A DNA stretch of 64,000 nt from Saururus chinensis (Eukaryota > Streptophyta > Magnoliopsida > Piperales > Saururaceae), in the NCBI GenBank assembly GCA_035235625.1, contig CP141150.1:28474756-28538755 (forward strand), given 5' to 3'. The position numbers and the translations under genes are program-made. The first letter of the stretch is position 1. Every line of letters starts with the position of its first letter. Under the pieces are notes generated by a model. It did not search any database. It worked only from the letters and a program-made list of their open reading frames with translations, and had not been told where the DNA came from. Below, in pieces: positions 1 through 12,090 of the stretch.

Positions 1-1218
1 CTAAATTCATTGCAATGAAACAAACCTAGGGCTAAATATCGCTAAGAACTAATAAATATACATAAAGAAAGTCCTAGAATTTTAAAAATCGTCAAAATGC
101 ATGTTAAAAATTTGAATTTAGAAATTAAATAAATCCCTAAAAATTTTATGTGTCCGATTGACTTCAAATTTTGATAAATGGTAGATATTAATGATTAGAA
201 CAAAAAGTCATAATTGGATCTACACCTAATTCTGATTAGAAACATCTTAATTTTGAAAAACCCCCAAATTAAAGTAAAAACTTGAAACCAAATTAGGTTT
301 TTCATGAAACTTCAACATATGACAATTCAAATCACATGAAATTTTGTAAAAATGTAGATAAAGCTTTTCCTAACAATCCTATTCATTCAAATTCCATTAA
401 AAAATTAATAAAATTTAACATTTGGTTTATAAACATACCATGGCCGTGAGCTAGATCGAGAAAACGGTGATAAAATCTTGTGTTTCTTATTGCAAAATCG
501 AGCCACATCGCCTCTAATATCACTTTCGTACCATCTGGAGAGTTTGGAGTGAAATAAGGGCATTATGAGTTTTTCCCAAATTTTAAAGTAGCGCCTCAAT
601 GTGAAATTTTGACGTGCTCTCGGGATCGATTGACTGATTTTGAGAAATTTTGAAGTTTTAATTTCTCAAAAATGAAGAAAATTTAAAAAATTCCTAAAAA
701 AATTGAATAAATTCCTAAAAATATCTTAAGACACTTGCTATTGAAATAAAAAATTTCTCATAGACAAAGCTCAATTAAAAATTAAACATAGAAAATAAGC
801 ATAGTTAAGCTCCTTTTGACAATTTTTCAATTAATTTCCTTTTAATATAAGTGCATCTACATATTATGTTTATTAGTATTTTGCCTTAGATTAGTCAATT
901 CCATTGCTATATGATTGTAAATTTTATTTTCTTCTTGTTCACTTTTACTCTCTTTTATTGAGATTTGAAGAAATCAACGGTTTTTTTTAATTCTTGTCTC
1001 TTTTCATTTTAAATCTCACAAGATCACTATTATTCAAACTGAGACAAATTTGTTCGTACCCTAGTAAAGACAACATTCATATTTTTTAACTAACTTTAGC
1101 TAGAATCTATGTACATTATTTTCTAAAAAATTGAAAAATAAAAGCGGAATAGGTTAATGTCGATGCCTTTTTCGGAGTTATGATATTTTTCCTAAAATCA
1201 TATTTCTAAGGCTTAACT
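1..1218. other. AT-rich intergenic stretch, no gene seen
   Basis: The sequence is strongly A/T biased, with many short runs such as aaattcctaaaaa. The single short open frame (405-599, minus) has no recognisable domain. I see no promoter, RNA gene or repeat boundary that I can support. Confidence 0.6.
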
Positions 1219-1227
1219 TTTTCTAAA

Positions 1228-2325
1228 GAGGAATTGACCAAAGTAGACTCCTACTTTGGTCAAATAACTGAAATGTGAGCAAGTTTCTACTTTTTACCAA
1301 AGTAGACTTGCTCACGTGGGAACTTGTAAGCATGTGAAGGAATTTTACTTGACTACCCTTTTCTTCATTATATGACAGGCCAACGGGAAAAATATGCTAG
1401 ATCGGTTGCTCAGCCTAGGAAAAAATGTCTTCTTCTTCTTCTTCTATAAGACTTCATCTCACAGTGATTTTTCTTCCTCCTGGGTAGGTTCTTCTTCCTC
1501 ATGTTTTCGTTTTTCCAGTTTGCTTCATCTTCTATGCTTCTTTCCTCCGGGTCTTCACATCTTCGAGCCGCTTCATCTTCTTTGCTTCTTTACTCCGAGT
1601 CTTCACATCTTCAAGCTGCTTCATCTTCTCTTCTTCTTTTCTCTAGGTCTTTACATCTTTTAGCTGCTTCATCTTCTCTGCTTTTTTTCTCTGGTTCTTC
1701 ACATCTTCGAGCTGCTTCATCTTCTCTGCTTCTTTTCTCTGGGTCTTCACATCTTTGAGCTCCGAAGACCTAGTAATTTATTTCCCTTCCACCAAGTAGA
1801 TTGGTTTAGGTTATTTCAGATGATGAAGAATGTGTTATCCGATAAAAATGTTATTTTGGGTTGGTTATATCTTAGACACTACGTAGTTTTTGCTAGTAAG
1901 ATTTTCTAGGTTGCTGAAAAATTGGAAACTGAAAAATTGGAACACTGGATCATTGAAATACTGGAAATGTAGAAAATGGGATTACTAATATGATATGAGA
2001 AGAGTATGGAAAGGGACACAAAAGGTTTATTGTGTGTTTGGGACGTCCATTGGGATGCAAGTGGTAGGAAATATAATTTTGACAATGTGGAAACAAAACT
2101 AATTTAATCACCTTTCAAGTTTTTCATTTCAGCTTTTCAGGATTTATGTTTTCCAGTTTCCAGTTTTCCGGTTTTTCAGTTTGACAGTATGTCAGTTTTC
2201 CAGTTTTCCCTTTAACACATGGATTATTCTAGTCGATGCAGGCATATATATATGGTTCCTCCCATTTTTCTTCCTATGTTGTGAAGCTAATTTAGGATTT
2301 TTGTTCATATGTTGTTTCCAAAATT
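1228..2325 (+). repeat. Left terminal inverted repeat of the MULE
   Basis: It matches the inverse complement of 3744-4745 along its length, including landmarks such as the ttggttatatctta block (about 1861) and gttcatatgttgtttcc (about 2303). It is about 96 bp longer than the right arm, largely because of extra copies of a 48-bp tandem unit. The inner half contains many CAGTTTTC-like short repeats. Confidence 0.85.
1522..1761 (+). repeat. Five exact-period 48-bp tandem units inside the left arm
   Basis: Units begin gcttcatcttct at 1522, 1570, 1618, 1666 and 1714, each exactly 48 bp apart, with substitutions but no length change. Because 48 is a multiple of three, chance open frames (1394-1663 and 1501-1758) run through the array. 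The right arm has only about two units (4340-4440). Confidence 0.9.
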
Positions 2326-3112
2326 ATCTAGTTTTCAATTATCCAGTTTTTTAGTTTTATAGTTATTCAGTTTTATATATATCCAATTTTATAGTTTTTC
2401 AGTTTTCCAGTTTTTGAGTTCTCTAGTATTTTAGAAATGTTGCATCTCTAGGAGATGAAACAAGAGTCATATGCTATCACACAAAATAACCAATCTAATC
2501 ACTGACCCTAATTCACAAAAACATCCACCCAGCCCAATGTGAGTACCCCACTAACAACAAGCAAATATAAGATTCAATTCTCACATAGATAAGTTACAAA
2601 TAGGTAAATCTTTGAAAGTTCTCCACATTTTGGTTATACGACCAAACTAGGAGTCTCGCAACATGAAGTAGCAAAATTTACTTTAGGTTGTAAAATTTGT
2701 AACTTGCAAATGACCAATTATTCAGTTTTATAGTTAACTAGTAAATTTACTTGTTGGGTTAAGGACCATATATTCCACTTAGTTTATTTCCTGATAAGTC
2801 TTTTTTTTTCATACAAAAAACTATGAACTGTCAATTAAATAACTATCAATAGGATAACTATGAAGTGGATAAGTGTCAATTGAATCTTGTGAAGCTGAAG
2901 TACATAGTAATGTGTTTGCAGATACTACTTGTGCATGACTGCAAGGATGCATTGGATAAATGAATTACATTTAAATGTGAACATGGCAAGCTACCATAAT
3001 TAGAGCAATGGGCAGCCATGTGGACAACAGTTCCAGAATCATTGAAGAGTTTTTTGAGTGTGAATGGAACACCATTTTCAAAATTTTGAGCTCATCACTT
3101 CCCACTCCATGT

Positions 3113-3310
3113 CAACAATAATCATTGGATTTTGGTTGTGTGCTGTATATGGGAATGTCAGATTTTAATTGTGATGACTATGGGGTCTGTGGTGCTTATA
3201 CATGTGGTATTTATCACCGCTATACTTTTGACTTCATAGGTGAGGACGTGCGCTGGCTAAGGAAGTTAATAGCTTACCAATTATTGACAAAAAAAACTTT
3301 TATGGTATGA
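3113..3310 (+). pseudogene. Ulp1 (C48) cysteine-peptidase relic in the MULE core
   Basis: Ulp1-type peptidases cleave SUMO-like conjugates using a His-Asp-Cys triad. Here a catalytic-His-like segment NNHWILVV is read at 3117-3140 (His codon 3123-3125). In another frame there follows DYGVCGAYTC with the candidate nucleophile Cys at 3188-3190. After it comes a stretch ending EDVRWLRKLIAYQLL, which resembles the conserved R-x-x-[IL] helix after the Cys in this family. At least one frameshift lies between His and Cys, and stops lie upstream, so the gene is dead. Presence in a long-armed MULE fits the known Ulp1-carrying MULEs. The family call rests on short motifs only. Confidence 0.45.
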
Positions 3311-3743
3311 ATTTCTATGTTGTACATGATAGGATGACTTAGTCACTCATCATATGTTTTCTTTTCATATCACTTAATTAGAGTCATAATTAATAGAGCT
3401 GTTGATTCCCTTTTTTCAGAGGATGACAACGCTCTTCCGAAACAGGAGAAGCGAGCCTAATAAATCAAGGATGTCATGTGTTCAAGATTGATGAAGGGTG
3501 GGTAGGATGCAGTTTGATTAGGGAGTGGGATGACAATGGATCTAAATTTGGTAGTGATACGTATAAGTCTAGAGATGTGGTAGGGAACATAAGCGATGAT
3601 AATCGGGGAATTATTGTTAAATTACTATTGTCTTGTTTACTCAAACATTTGTTATTTTGTTCTAAAAGAATTATCTTATATTTTGGCACAAATGAGTAAT
3701 TTCAGGAATGGTGAGAGGAAAAATCATAGTTCACACAAATAAG

Positions 3744-4745
3744 CAATTTTGGAAACAACATATGAACAAAAATCCTAAAAAGGCCTAAATTAGCTTCACA
3801 ACATAGGAAGAAAAATGGGAAGAACTATATATATATGCCTGCATCAACTAGAATAATCCATGTGTTAAAGGGAAAACTGAAAAACTGACATACTGTCAAA
3901 CTGAAAAACTAGAAAACTGGAAACTGGAAAACTAAAAAACTGGACAACTGGAAAACATAAATCCTGAAAAACTGAAATGAAAAACTTGAAAGGTGATTAA
4001 ATTAGTTTTGTTTCCGCATTGTCAAAATTATATTTCCTACCACTTGCATCCCAATGGACGTCCAAAACACACAATAAACCTTTTGTATCCCTTTCCATAC
4101 TCTTCTCTTATCATATCAGTAATCCAGTTTTCTACTTTTCCAGTATTTCAATGATCCGGTGTTCTAGTTTTTCAGTTTCCAGTTTTCTAGCTACCCAGAA
4201 AATCTTACTGGCAAAAACTACGTAATGTCCAAGATATAACCAACCCAAAATAACATTTTCATCGGATAACACATTTTTCATCATCTGAAATAACCTAAAC
4301 CAATCTACTTGGTGAAAGGGAAATAAATTACTAGGTCTTCAGAGCTTAAAGATATGAAGACCCAGAGAAAAGAAGTAGAGAAGATGAAGCGGCTCGAAGT
4401 TGTAAAGACCCGGAGAAAAGAAGCATAAAAGATGAAGCAAACTGGAAAAACAAAAATATGAGGAAGAAGAACCTACCCAGGAGGAGGAAAAATCACTGTG
4501 AGATGAATTCTTACAGGAGAAGAAGAAGAAGAAGAAGAAGAAGACATCTTTTTTCTGGGCTAAGTAACCGGTCTGGCATATTTTTCCCGTTGGCTTGTCA
4601 TATAATGAAGAAGAGGGTAGTTAAGTAAAATTCCTTCACGTGCTTACAAGTTCCTACGTGAGCAAGTCTACTTTGGTAAAAAGTAGAAACTTGCTCACAT
4701 TTCGGTTATTTGACCAAAGTAGGAGTCTACTTTGGTCAATTCCTC
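3744..4745 (-). repeat. Right terminal inverted repeat of the MULE
   Basis: Inverse complement of 1228-2325. It shares the same landmarks in mirror order and the same outer tip. It carries only about two of the 48-bp units present five times in the left arm. Confidence 0.85.
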
Positions 4746-4754
4746 TTTTCTAAA

Positions 4755-5640
4755 TCCTCTTGACTTTCATTATTTATTTTTTTGTTTCTATCTTTTTTTC
4801 TTTTTCATTTATTTTTCTTGATGTCAAGTAGATGAGAGATTCACAGTAGTCTAGGACAACCTATGTAGGTAGCCCTTCCCTTTCATCTTTATGAGAATAA
4901 TTTTATTTTAATAAAAAGTATAAGACTTAAAACAATTAAAGTATATTACATAGAATTTTCTTCTTTCTTCTAAATTCTAAATATAAATCTAGCAAAAGAT
5001 TTTCCAATTTGATCACTAAAACTCCACTAGAATCTAAATGCCTATGTCAACTTATGTTTACAATTTCTCTCTCAATTTTTATACATAAAAGTGACCTGAT
5101 TCTTAACATGATGTGTGCAAATCCTAATACCAGAGAATTGCATCATGAAGCAAAGAAAATTAAATTGATCTTTAATCTCCTTGGTGTGTCCTCTTCTTTA
5201 TTATGGTATGTTTAACATGTAATCTTGTTGCTTTTCAGCTTAAAAGAAAATTAATTTCATTATGTCTTAAGAGTTGAACTAATAAAAAATAAAATCAAAG
5301 CCAATTGCAAAAACAAGCAAAAGCTACACTAAGTTTTTTGTGTATTTGATCATTTTCTATTTTTTTTCAATTCATACCTATGAATTAAAGAAATAAAAAA
5401 GAAGGGAAAATGTAATAAAAACTAAAACATGTTCATCCAAAAGATCAAAATAATTAAATTATGAACAAAAACTAAATCTCGTTACTTAGAGGTGACATGC
5501 TCCTTAGCTTTGCCTAGACAACCTATCCTAAGGTAATCTGAGGCGCTCTTATTTACTTTTCTTAGTTAATCTTTTAACACTTGAAGATTAATCTTCCTCA
5601 CCCACACTCTTTTCATTTTCTTTTCATAAACTTAGGGGTC
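4755..5640. other. AT-rich spacer, no supported gene
   Basis: Low-complexity A/T-rich DNA. The 68-codon frame at 5009-5215 has no recognisable domain and no supporting signals. This stretch may be the decayed pol side of the minus-strand copia relic to its right, but no pol motif is visible. Confidence 0.4.
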
Positions 5641-5656
5641 ACAAGGGTAGTATGCT

Positions 5657-7398
5657 TCAACTCCTCCTTCTTTGACCTTTTAAAGGATGATTCTTAGGAC
5701 ACACTCTTTTAGTATGAGAATCACTATGACATATGTCACACATACCTACAATACTAAACCTATCCTCACTACTTTTCCCTTTTGACCTAGGTGGGTTGGG
5801 CACTATCTTAGGTTGCTTGTCACTCTCTTTGTCTTTCAAAAAGATAGTAGGTTCTACTATGGTGGTAGTCAAGTAATTTCTAAAACCTAAACCCTTCTTG
5901 TTGGCTTGACCAATGCTCAACATAGTTTCCAACATCTTCTTCCCACTCTTAAACTCATCTAATTTCTCTTTAGATGACATAAGTTCTCTATTAAGAATAC
6001 TAGACTTCTCTTTTTGATTCTCAAGGTCTTTCTTAAGGTCAGTCACTTCTCCATTAAGTTTGATATTCAACTCTACTAACCTATTTGCCTCTTTAGAAGA
6101 CAAGACTGATTCATCCTCTTTCTTTTTCAATTCTCACTAAAGGCTTTTGGATTTCCTAGTCAAAACTAAGAATTGTTGGAGGATTTGTATTCAACAAAAT
6201 CAAAGTTAGACTATGAGTTCTCTTCAAGAGAATTGGACTCATGAGAATCTTCTCTAGAAATATCTTCTTTTATACTTGCATGGAAGGAAATATAGTTAAT
6301 CATCTCATCTTCATCATAAGAATTCTCATCCGAGTAAGTTGATTCAAGCACCTTGCCCTTTTCTCTTATTATCAAACCCCTTTGATTTCTTAGGTTTATT
6401 ATCAAAAGAATTATCAAAATTATTGTTAGGACTATTAGTAGTAAAATGACCTAACTTACCACATTGAAAACACTTTATATCCTTCTTGTCTTATTTGTTT
6501 TGCCTCTCATCTTTTTTATCCCCTTGTCTCTTCCCTAAATTTTGACCCTTATTCTCAAACCCAAAGTCCTGAGTTTTCATAAATTTCTTGAAATTTTTGG
6601 CTAACAAGAGCATTAATTCTTACTCATCCTTAGATTCTTGTAAGATGTTCAAAGCTTTATTATTTTCAAAAGTTCTCTTAGATGCTTTTAGAGATGTTTA
6701 TTTTCTCTTAGATTTTTGAAATAATTCTTTCTTATTTTTATAAAATTTTTCTTGTATCTCAAAAGTTCTAAGGTTCCCAACTAACTCCTCAATGTCTAAG
6801 GTGTCTATCTTTTTAGATTCATTAATTGTTGCCACTTCAATTTTAAATTTGGAAGACCAGGACCTTAAAAGTTTATTCAGAACTAGGTAATTAGGAATAG
6901 GCTAATTGATCACAAGTGTTCACTATGTCTAATATCTTAATATAATATTCAAAAATACTTTTATCTTCACTCATTTTTGTGTTTTCAAAATCAAGGGTAA
7001 GCATCTGTAACGTAGACACTTGACAACCTCAGTTCTCTTATTATACTTCACAAAATTTTCCCATGCAACCTTTATAGATGTGCAATTTGAAATTAACTAA
7101 TGTTGTGACTTTCATAGTACATTGAACAATGCACTAAGGGCCTTACTATTTTGATTTGCAAGTATTTTTCATTTTTATTTCATTCACTCTCATCTTCTAA
7201 GATTCAATTTGCATCTTTGTCTTTGGAGGATCCAACCTTTAATCACCACTTTCCAAGCATTGCCAACAAGCGTTTAAATAAAAGTTCTCATCCTAATCTT
7301 CCAATATGAAAAGTTTTAACCATCAAACAATGGTGGATGATTCATAAGATTACTTAAATCTCCATGTTCATTCATTGAAATTTGTGACGCAACCATTA
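5657..7398 (-). pseudogene. Ty1/copia gag, decayed
   Basis: Gag packages the retrotransposon RNA in virus-like particles. Reading minus from about 7398, an ATG opens MVASQISMNEHGDLSNLM followed by the PPLFDG motif typical of plant copia Gag N-termini. A CCHC zinc knuckle KCFQCGKLGHF lies at 6444-6476, but its last Cys position is Ser. The best open frame (5657-6130) has a Lys/Glu-rich coiled-coil-like stretch, a KKGLGF motif and a second CCHC, CDICHSDSHTKRVC, near its end. This order is that of SIRE-like copia elements. Several stops and frameshifts separate the parts. No protease, integrase or reverse transcriptase is seen to the left, so the element is truncated. Confidence 0.7.
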
Positions 7399-7605
7399 AA
7401 AATTAAACAAACATAAATCACACAAGCAACAAAATTTAAGCACTCAAAGTAAGGAGAAATATAAAAAGTAAGCCAACTAACAAACTAGGGCACACAAATC
7501 AGCAAGTTTAGCAACTAATCCTAATAGGAAAATATGTAAACTAAGCACAATTAAAAGATCAAACATTAGAAATCAAAATCTAGGAAGATTAAACATGTTT
7601 ATTAT

Positions 7606-8622
7606 TGTTACGTCTAAACCAAGACTATGAAGAAGTCAAATTCAGATTTATTTTACTTGCCAATTATAGTAGACAAGGTCGATCTACATGGAAAGCCTTG
7701 TGCAATAAAGAAAATAGTTACAAAGAAATAGAGGAAAAAAATTAAGAAAGAAAGAGTAGAAGAGTATTGAGGCAATAAAAAGTCAAGAAATAAATATGAG
7801 AAAACACTAAGGCATTAAGGATCATTGTAACATCTAATGATGTTCTTCATGTATCATGTTATCTCAGTTAGAATCGAATGAAGATTCTATCTAACCAGAA
7901 GATATAAACATTAAAATTAAAATTAAAGATAGAAAATACTTTGGATAGATGAAGGATAAAAATAATTGTCTCTTAAAGATTTCTATGTATCCAAATCACA
8001 AAAGATAAAAAAGGAGAGGCTTCAAGCATCTTATGTATCCAAATCACAAAGAAACAAGAAGAAGAACAATATTAAATAAATATCACATCAAATAAACAAT
8101 ACTTACTTGAAACCATTGATGAAACATGAATTGAACTCTATTAGATTGTTACAAATCACCTCTAGCCTTAGCTTGAGAGCTTAGAAAGCCATTACAATAA
8201 AACTAAAAACAAAAATACAAAATGAAAGAAGAAAATAGGAGAAGAGAGCTCCAAAGAGGAGGGGATTCTCCATCTATTACGTCCACCCCTCTATTTATAG
8301 GAATAGAAGGGGTTGCTTCAAAGAGGAAAGTGAAATCATATCTCTAGATTGCATCTTGATTGATTCCCTGATTGGTTGCTTATTTGGCAGTGATTAGATT
8401 ATAAATCAATCACATAAATCAATGATTAATTTAGCAAATAAGTAACTTTGAATCTTCCTTTAGTTATCCAATCAGCCTCATTGTCTTTCCTTATATATAT
8501 CAATCACAATCAATAAAAAGATTCTCCATGTGCTAGCCTCTGGTTAGTTTAATAGTTGTCCATTTGCATGCCGAATTCGACCCATAAATATTTGGCATTT
8601 GGAATTTTGTCCGGACATAACA
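7606..8622 (-). mobile_element. Solo LTR inserted in the copia relic
   Basis: The ends are TGTTACGTC at 7606 and GACATAACA ending at 8622, an inverted terminal pair with TG..CA borders. The flanks are attat (7601-7605) and attgt (8623-8627), a 4/5 match expected of an old 5-bp TSD. A TATA-like CTATAAATAG on the minus strand near 8293-8303 suggests minus orientation. No internal region is present. Confidence 0.6.
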
Positions 8623-10200
8623 ATTGTAGCTAAGGAAAGCTTCTTTCTAATGCCACCAGAATCGTATCCATTCAAATTATACATAGAAAGATATGGTCAA
8701 AATACTAAGGCTGTGTCAATCTGTCCGAATTAGTTTCTTTCCTAATTTAGTTCTCTTGATGCAAATCTCAAATCCAACGGGTCACAAGGTTGTGTTTGAC
8801 CATTCCATGCATGTTTAGACAATTAAGAGCTCATTCTTGGCTTTTAAATAGCTTTGGGTAGTTGGGCTTCACTTCATCTTCCAATTGGATCCTGTTGAAG
8901 CCTGTTTAGACATGTAAACTAAATTAAGGTCAAACTAACCTATTCAAAACATAAATAGCCCAAATAAGCAATGAATTAACACAAAATATGATTGTAATTT
9001 GAAATGTGAGAACATTTAATTAAACATTATTTCAGTGCATCACTTATAAAGCACTAGCATACAAAAACAAATTGATAGCATGAATAAAACTCAATTTTCA
9101 ATAAAAATCCCTAGCTACTAATTGAGAGTTTAGTATCCAAGTAGATGGTGATAGTGGAAATAGTTGCTCCTAACCCTAGTACTTTTATAAATAAGCAATT
9201 AAGAGTTCTAGCCTCTATGTGCATAAAATTATTTTGAAGTGCAATAAACAAACACTATTATCTAATCACCATTCATGATCGATCAATCATCAAACAAAGC
9301 ATGCACATAAAACAATCACACAAGGATTTTTGCATAGAAAATCCCAACTAGGGTAAAAAAACTATGGAAACCTCAATCAAAGGCTAAATTAATGAACTAG
9401 AAAGATATAGATCTTACAAGACTCAAAACAGCTAACCAATCCTAAGACTTGACAAAAACTCCTTTTGTTCAATTTTCTCTTAATGATAATGTTGGCCTTC
9501 AATTTTTCCTTCTTGAATCTTTAAAGCTTTATCTCTTCATGTTTTGCTCTTTGTGTTCTTTTCTAGCAACTCAAACAATGACTTATCCCTTGTTTGTTGA
9601 AAATGACTCTCCTTTCATCTCTAATATTTTATAGGTTTTCCTCTCTTCAATTTTGTCACTCTTAGCCTTTATATAGGTCTTCAAATTGAATTGGCTTTTT
9701 ATTTTAAAAAAAAAGAAAATTATTCCTGAAAGGCTTGTTTAGGGAAATTAAAACTACTAGTGATTGATCGTTTCAAACATATATTGATCATTCATTGTTT
9801 TCTTAAGGCACAATTCCTTGAGTGATCGATAGAAACTCTCAACTTCATTTAACAAAGGGTTCATTCAAGTGCCGATCGATGGTATTTCACTGTGTATTGC
9901 CTAGCGATCAATCGATTGTACTGTATAATTATTGTTTTACCCTTTTTACCCTAAATTCATCTGAAACCTCCAAAATCACTTTTGAAAATTCTTTTAGTGA
10001 CTTTTGTATGAGAATGTGTATTGAATAAACCTCAAGTCATCAACATTCTTTAGTTTTTAGTATTGCTCTATAAGAACATATTTGCTCCTATTTTTCATGT
10101 CCACCAATTCCAAACATGACTCACCCATAACTACATCTAATCTGAGTTTTAAGACTAATTACATACTCAAAGCTTCTGACATTGTTTAGAAAAAAGAAAT
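8623..10200 (-). repeat. Probable 5' leader/LTR of the minus-strand copia relic
   Basis: It lies directly upstream of the copia gag on the minus strand. It shares the texture of other copia LTR copies here (43000-43500, 46770-47900, 51530-52100), namely repeated cgatcaatcgattg-like words such as those at 9740-9930. A minus-strand TATA-like TATATAAAGG lies near 9667-9676. Exact LTR ends were not found. The short frames at 9449-9634 and 9822-10028 look accidental. Confidence 0.45.
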
Positions 10201-11041
10201 TAGCGAATTAACATTACATATGACATATATATTCTTACACAAATCAAGATGGACATTTATTAAAGCCTTGAGTTTAAGAGGTTGTGCAAGAGAAAAGTGA
10301 AGACAACAAGGAGCTCAAGTTTGCAATCATCAAGATGGACTTTGTTAGCCAAGTCAACTAAAGATGGACTTGTAGGTTGGGTGGTTGGTAACAAAATTAA
10401 ATATTCGTAAAGGTCTTATTTTCTAGTGTATTAATTATTGAGTTTTTTTTCCATATTAGCTGGCCGAAGAAGCCAATATTTCATATTTCCTAGTTTTGAA
10501 CATCAAATGCCACATAACCTAGACTTTCAAAATATTCACGAAAAAATGGGCTAAAATACCTATGGGTTAGGGTTTAGATTTTTATATCATGTAAATCGGG
10601 CAGAATACTGTATTTACCCAAAAACAACTGATCCTGGAGTGCGAGTTCCTATATTTGACCGGTGATTTCGAAAGTCCAATCAGTGATAAACGAAAACACA
10701 GTGAGAAGATTGATTTTTGATCCCACATTTCCAAAATCCAATCTATCAAAAGCGAGTTTCGGCCGAGAAGTGAGGTTTGGCCCAAGGTTCAACTCACGCG
10801 CTCCTGGTAAATAAGTGGTTTTGCGGAAAAGTTCAGTGGCCCATTGAGGGGTTAATCCAGCGAAGGTCAACAACATCAACTAGTCGGCGACTTCTGTGGT
10901 AATGGACTCATATTCAAACTCTTATTTATTTTTGTAGGTTCGAATACACGATTGTTCATATATCGTGTAATGGAGCACACGATAGGCAGTACTTGCATAC
11001 ACATGCATAGTCGTGTTAACAATAATAATATACACAAAATA

Positions 11042-11275
11042 TCATGTTATCGATAATATGATATACGACATTCATAAGTCATGCTATCGTGTATGGGAGA
11101 CATACATATCGTATTATCAATAATACGATATACAATGTTGAAAAGTTGTGTTATTGTGTATGGGAAGGCATCATATCAACTTAACAATAACACAATATAT
11201 GATATATGACATTGAAAAGTTGTGTTATCGTGTATGGGAAGGCATCCTATCGTCGATAACATGATATATGAACTT
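11042..11275. repeat. Tandem ~67-bp repeat with internal palindromes
   Basis: About three and a half units begin near 11042, 11108, 11176 and 11250. Each contains a gttatcgataa-type palindrome followed by a tgtgttatcgtgtatgggag-like segment. Related words recur at 16550-16770, 18390-18600 and 19500-19690, all within the second MULE. Confidence 0.65.
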
Positions 11276-11307
11276 AACATGTATTTGATCGTTATTTGGG
11301 TAGTTAC

Positions 11308-11378
<71 letters not shown>

Positions 11379-11535
11379 ATGTATGTATGTATGTATGTAT
11401 ATACACGTATGTATGTATGTATATACATGTATGTATGTATGTATATATATACATGTATGTATGTATATGTATGTATGTACATACATACATACATATACAT
11501 ACATACATATACATATACATATACATATATATAGT
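11308..11535. repeat. Compound TA / TATG / TATACA microsatellite
   Basis: A (TA)n run passes into (TATG)n and then its complement (CATA)n, so the tract is itself a large imperfect inverted repeat. The Tyr/Ile/Met-rich open frames on both strands (11176-11926) are products of the repeat and not genes. Confidence 0.9.
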
Positions 11536-11636
11536 CAACTTGGGAAGGGGCATACTCAACTTCATATAAGAAATCTTGACTGGAGGCAGAGGAAGAACGG
11601 TAGTTGGTGGATGGGGATGGGAGATTGACGGGATTC

Positions 11637-11691
11637 ATATATATATATATATATGTATGTATGTATGTATGTATGCATGTATGTATGTATA
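11637..11691. repeat. Second TA/TATG microsatellite
   Basis: A short (TA)n followed by (TATG)n, with the same composition as the tract 100 bp upstream. It lies within the second MULE. Confidence 0.85.
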
Positions 11692-11970
11692 AACATCTTT
11701 GACATGTGGAGGGTGCAAGAATACAATCAAATGGCATAATTAGTGAAGGCCTTAGAAGTGAAGAATAAGAGAATCTATGAGAGGAGACCGGGACCGGGAA
11801 CGGGAACAAATAGTTTCCCTGGTAGACTTTGATTATCACAAGACCTCTTTGAATCGAGGTTAGGAAGCAAGTCAATTTTTGAGGAGACTGGTTCTTCCGA
11901 GTATACAATTGTGAGCAAATCATCATCTCTAAGGCTGCTCTTGGACATTTTAATAGATGATTGTTGAGAC

Positions 11971-12090
11971 TACTTACAAGAGGTGTTCAACATCCGAGGG
12001 AAAATAATACCCCTCACAGAGGAAGATGTTGCATTGATCACGGTTTTGAGGGCGAAAGGAAACCCGTTGAAGTTGGACAATGGCAACTAG
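11971..12090 (+). pseudogene. N-terminal region of a Ulp1-type MULE gene
   Basis: One plus frame reads [20 protein letters not shown] followed by LITVLRAKGNPLKL before a TAG. The pattern 'F-x-[LI]-x-G-[RK]-x-[IV]-x-[LI]-T-x-E-D-V-A' is the conserved block that precedes the peptidase domain in plant transposon-borne Ulp1 genes, as I know that family. A stop lies just upstream, so the gene is dead. The matching catalytic end lies at 16207-16356, beyond the inserted LTR. The larger open frame in the other phase (11961-12203) has no motif. Confidence 0.45.

Larger units (their letters stand above)
1228..4745. mobile_element. Mutator-like element with long terminal inverted repeats
   Basis: The outer ends read GAGGAATTGACCAAAGTAGA at 1228 and its inverted copy ends at 4745. 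They are flanked by identical 9-bp repeats TTTTCTAAA at 1219-1227 and 4746-4754. A 9-bp TSD is the hallmark of Mutator-like elements. The two arms pair for about 1 kb (1228-2325 with 3744-4745), leaving a ~1.4 kb core. Each tip also contains its own short palindrome, with gaccaaagtag repeated in inverted form. The core has no transposase, only a broken Ulp1-peptidase-like relic near 3113-3310, so the element is non-autonomous. Long-armed MULEs carrying Ulp1 genes are known in plants; assignment to that group is inference. Confidence 0.9.

Noticed and set aside
1394..1758. Ser/Leu-rich repeated frames in two phases
   Set aside because: The 48-bp unit keeps any frame open; they lie in a transposon arm.
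11176..11926. Tyr/Ile/Met/His-rich open frames on both strands
   Set aside because: They are translations of the TA/TATG microsatellite and exist in several frames at once.
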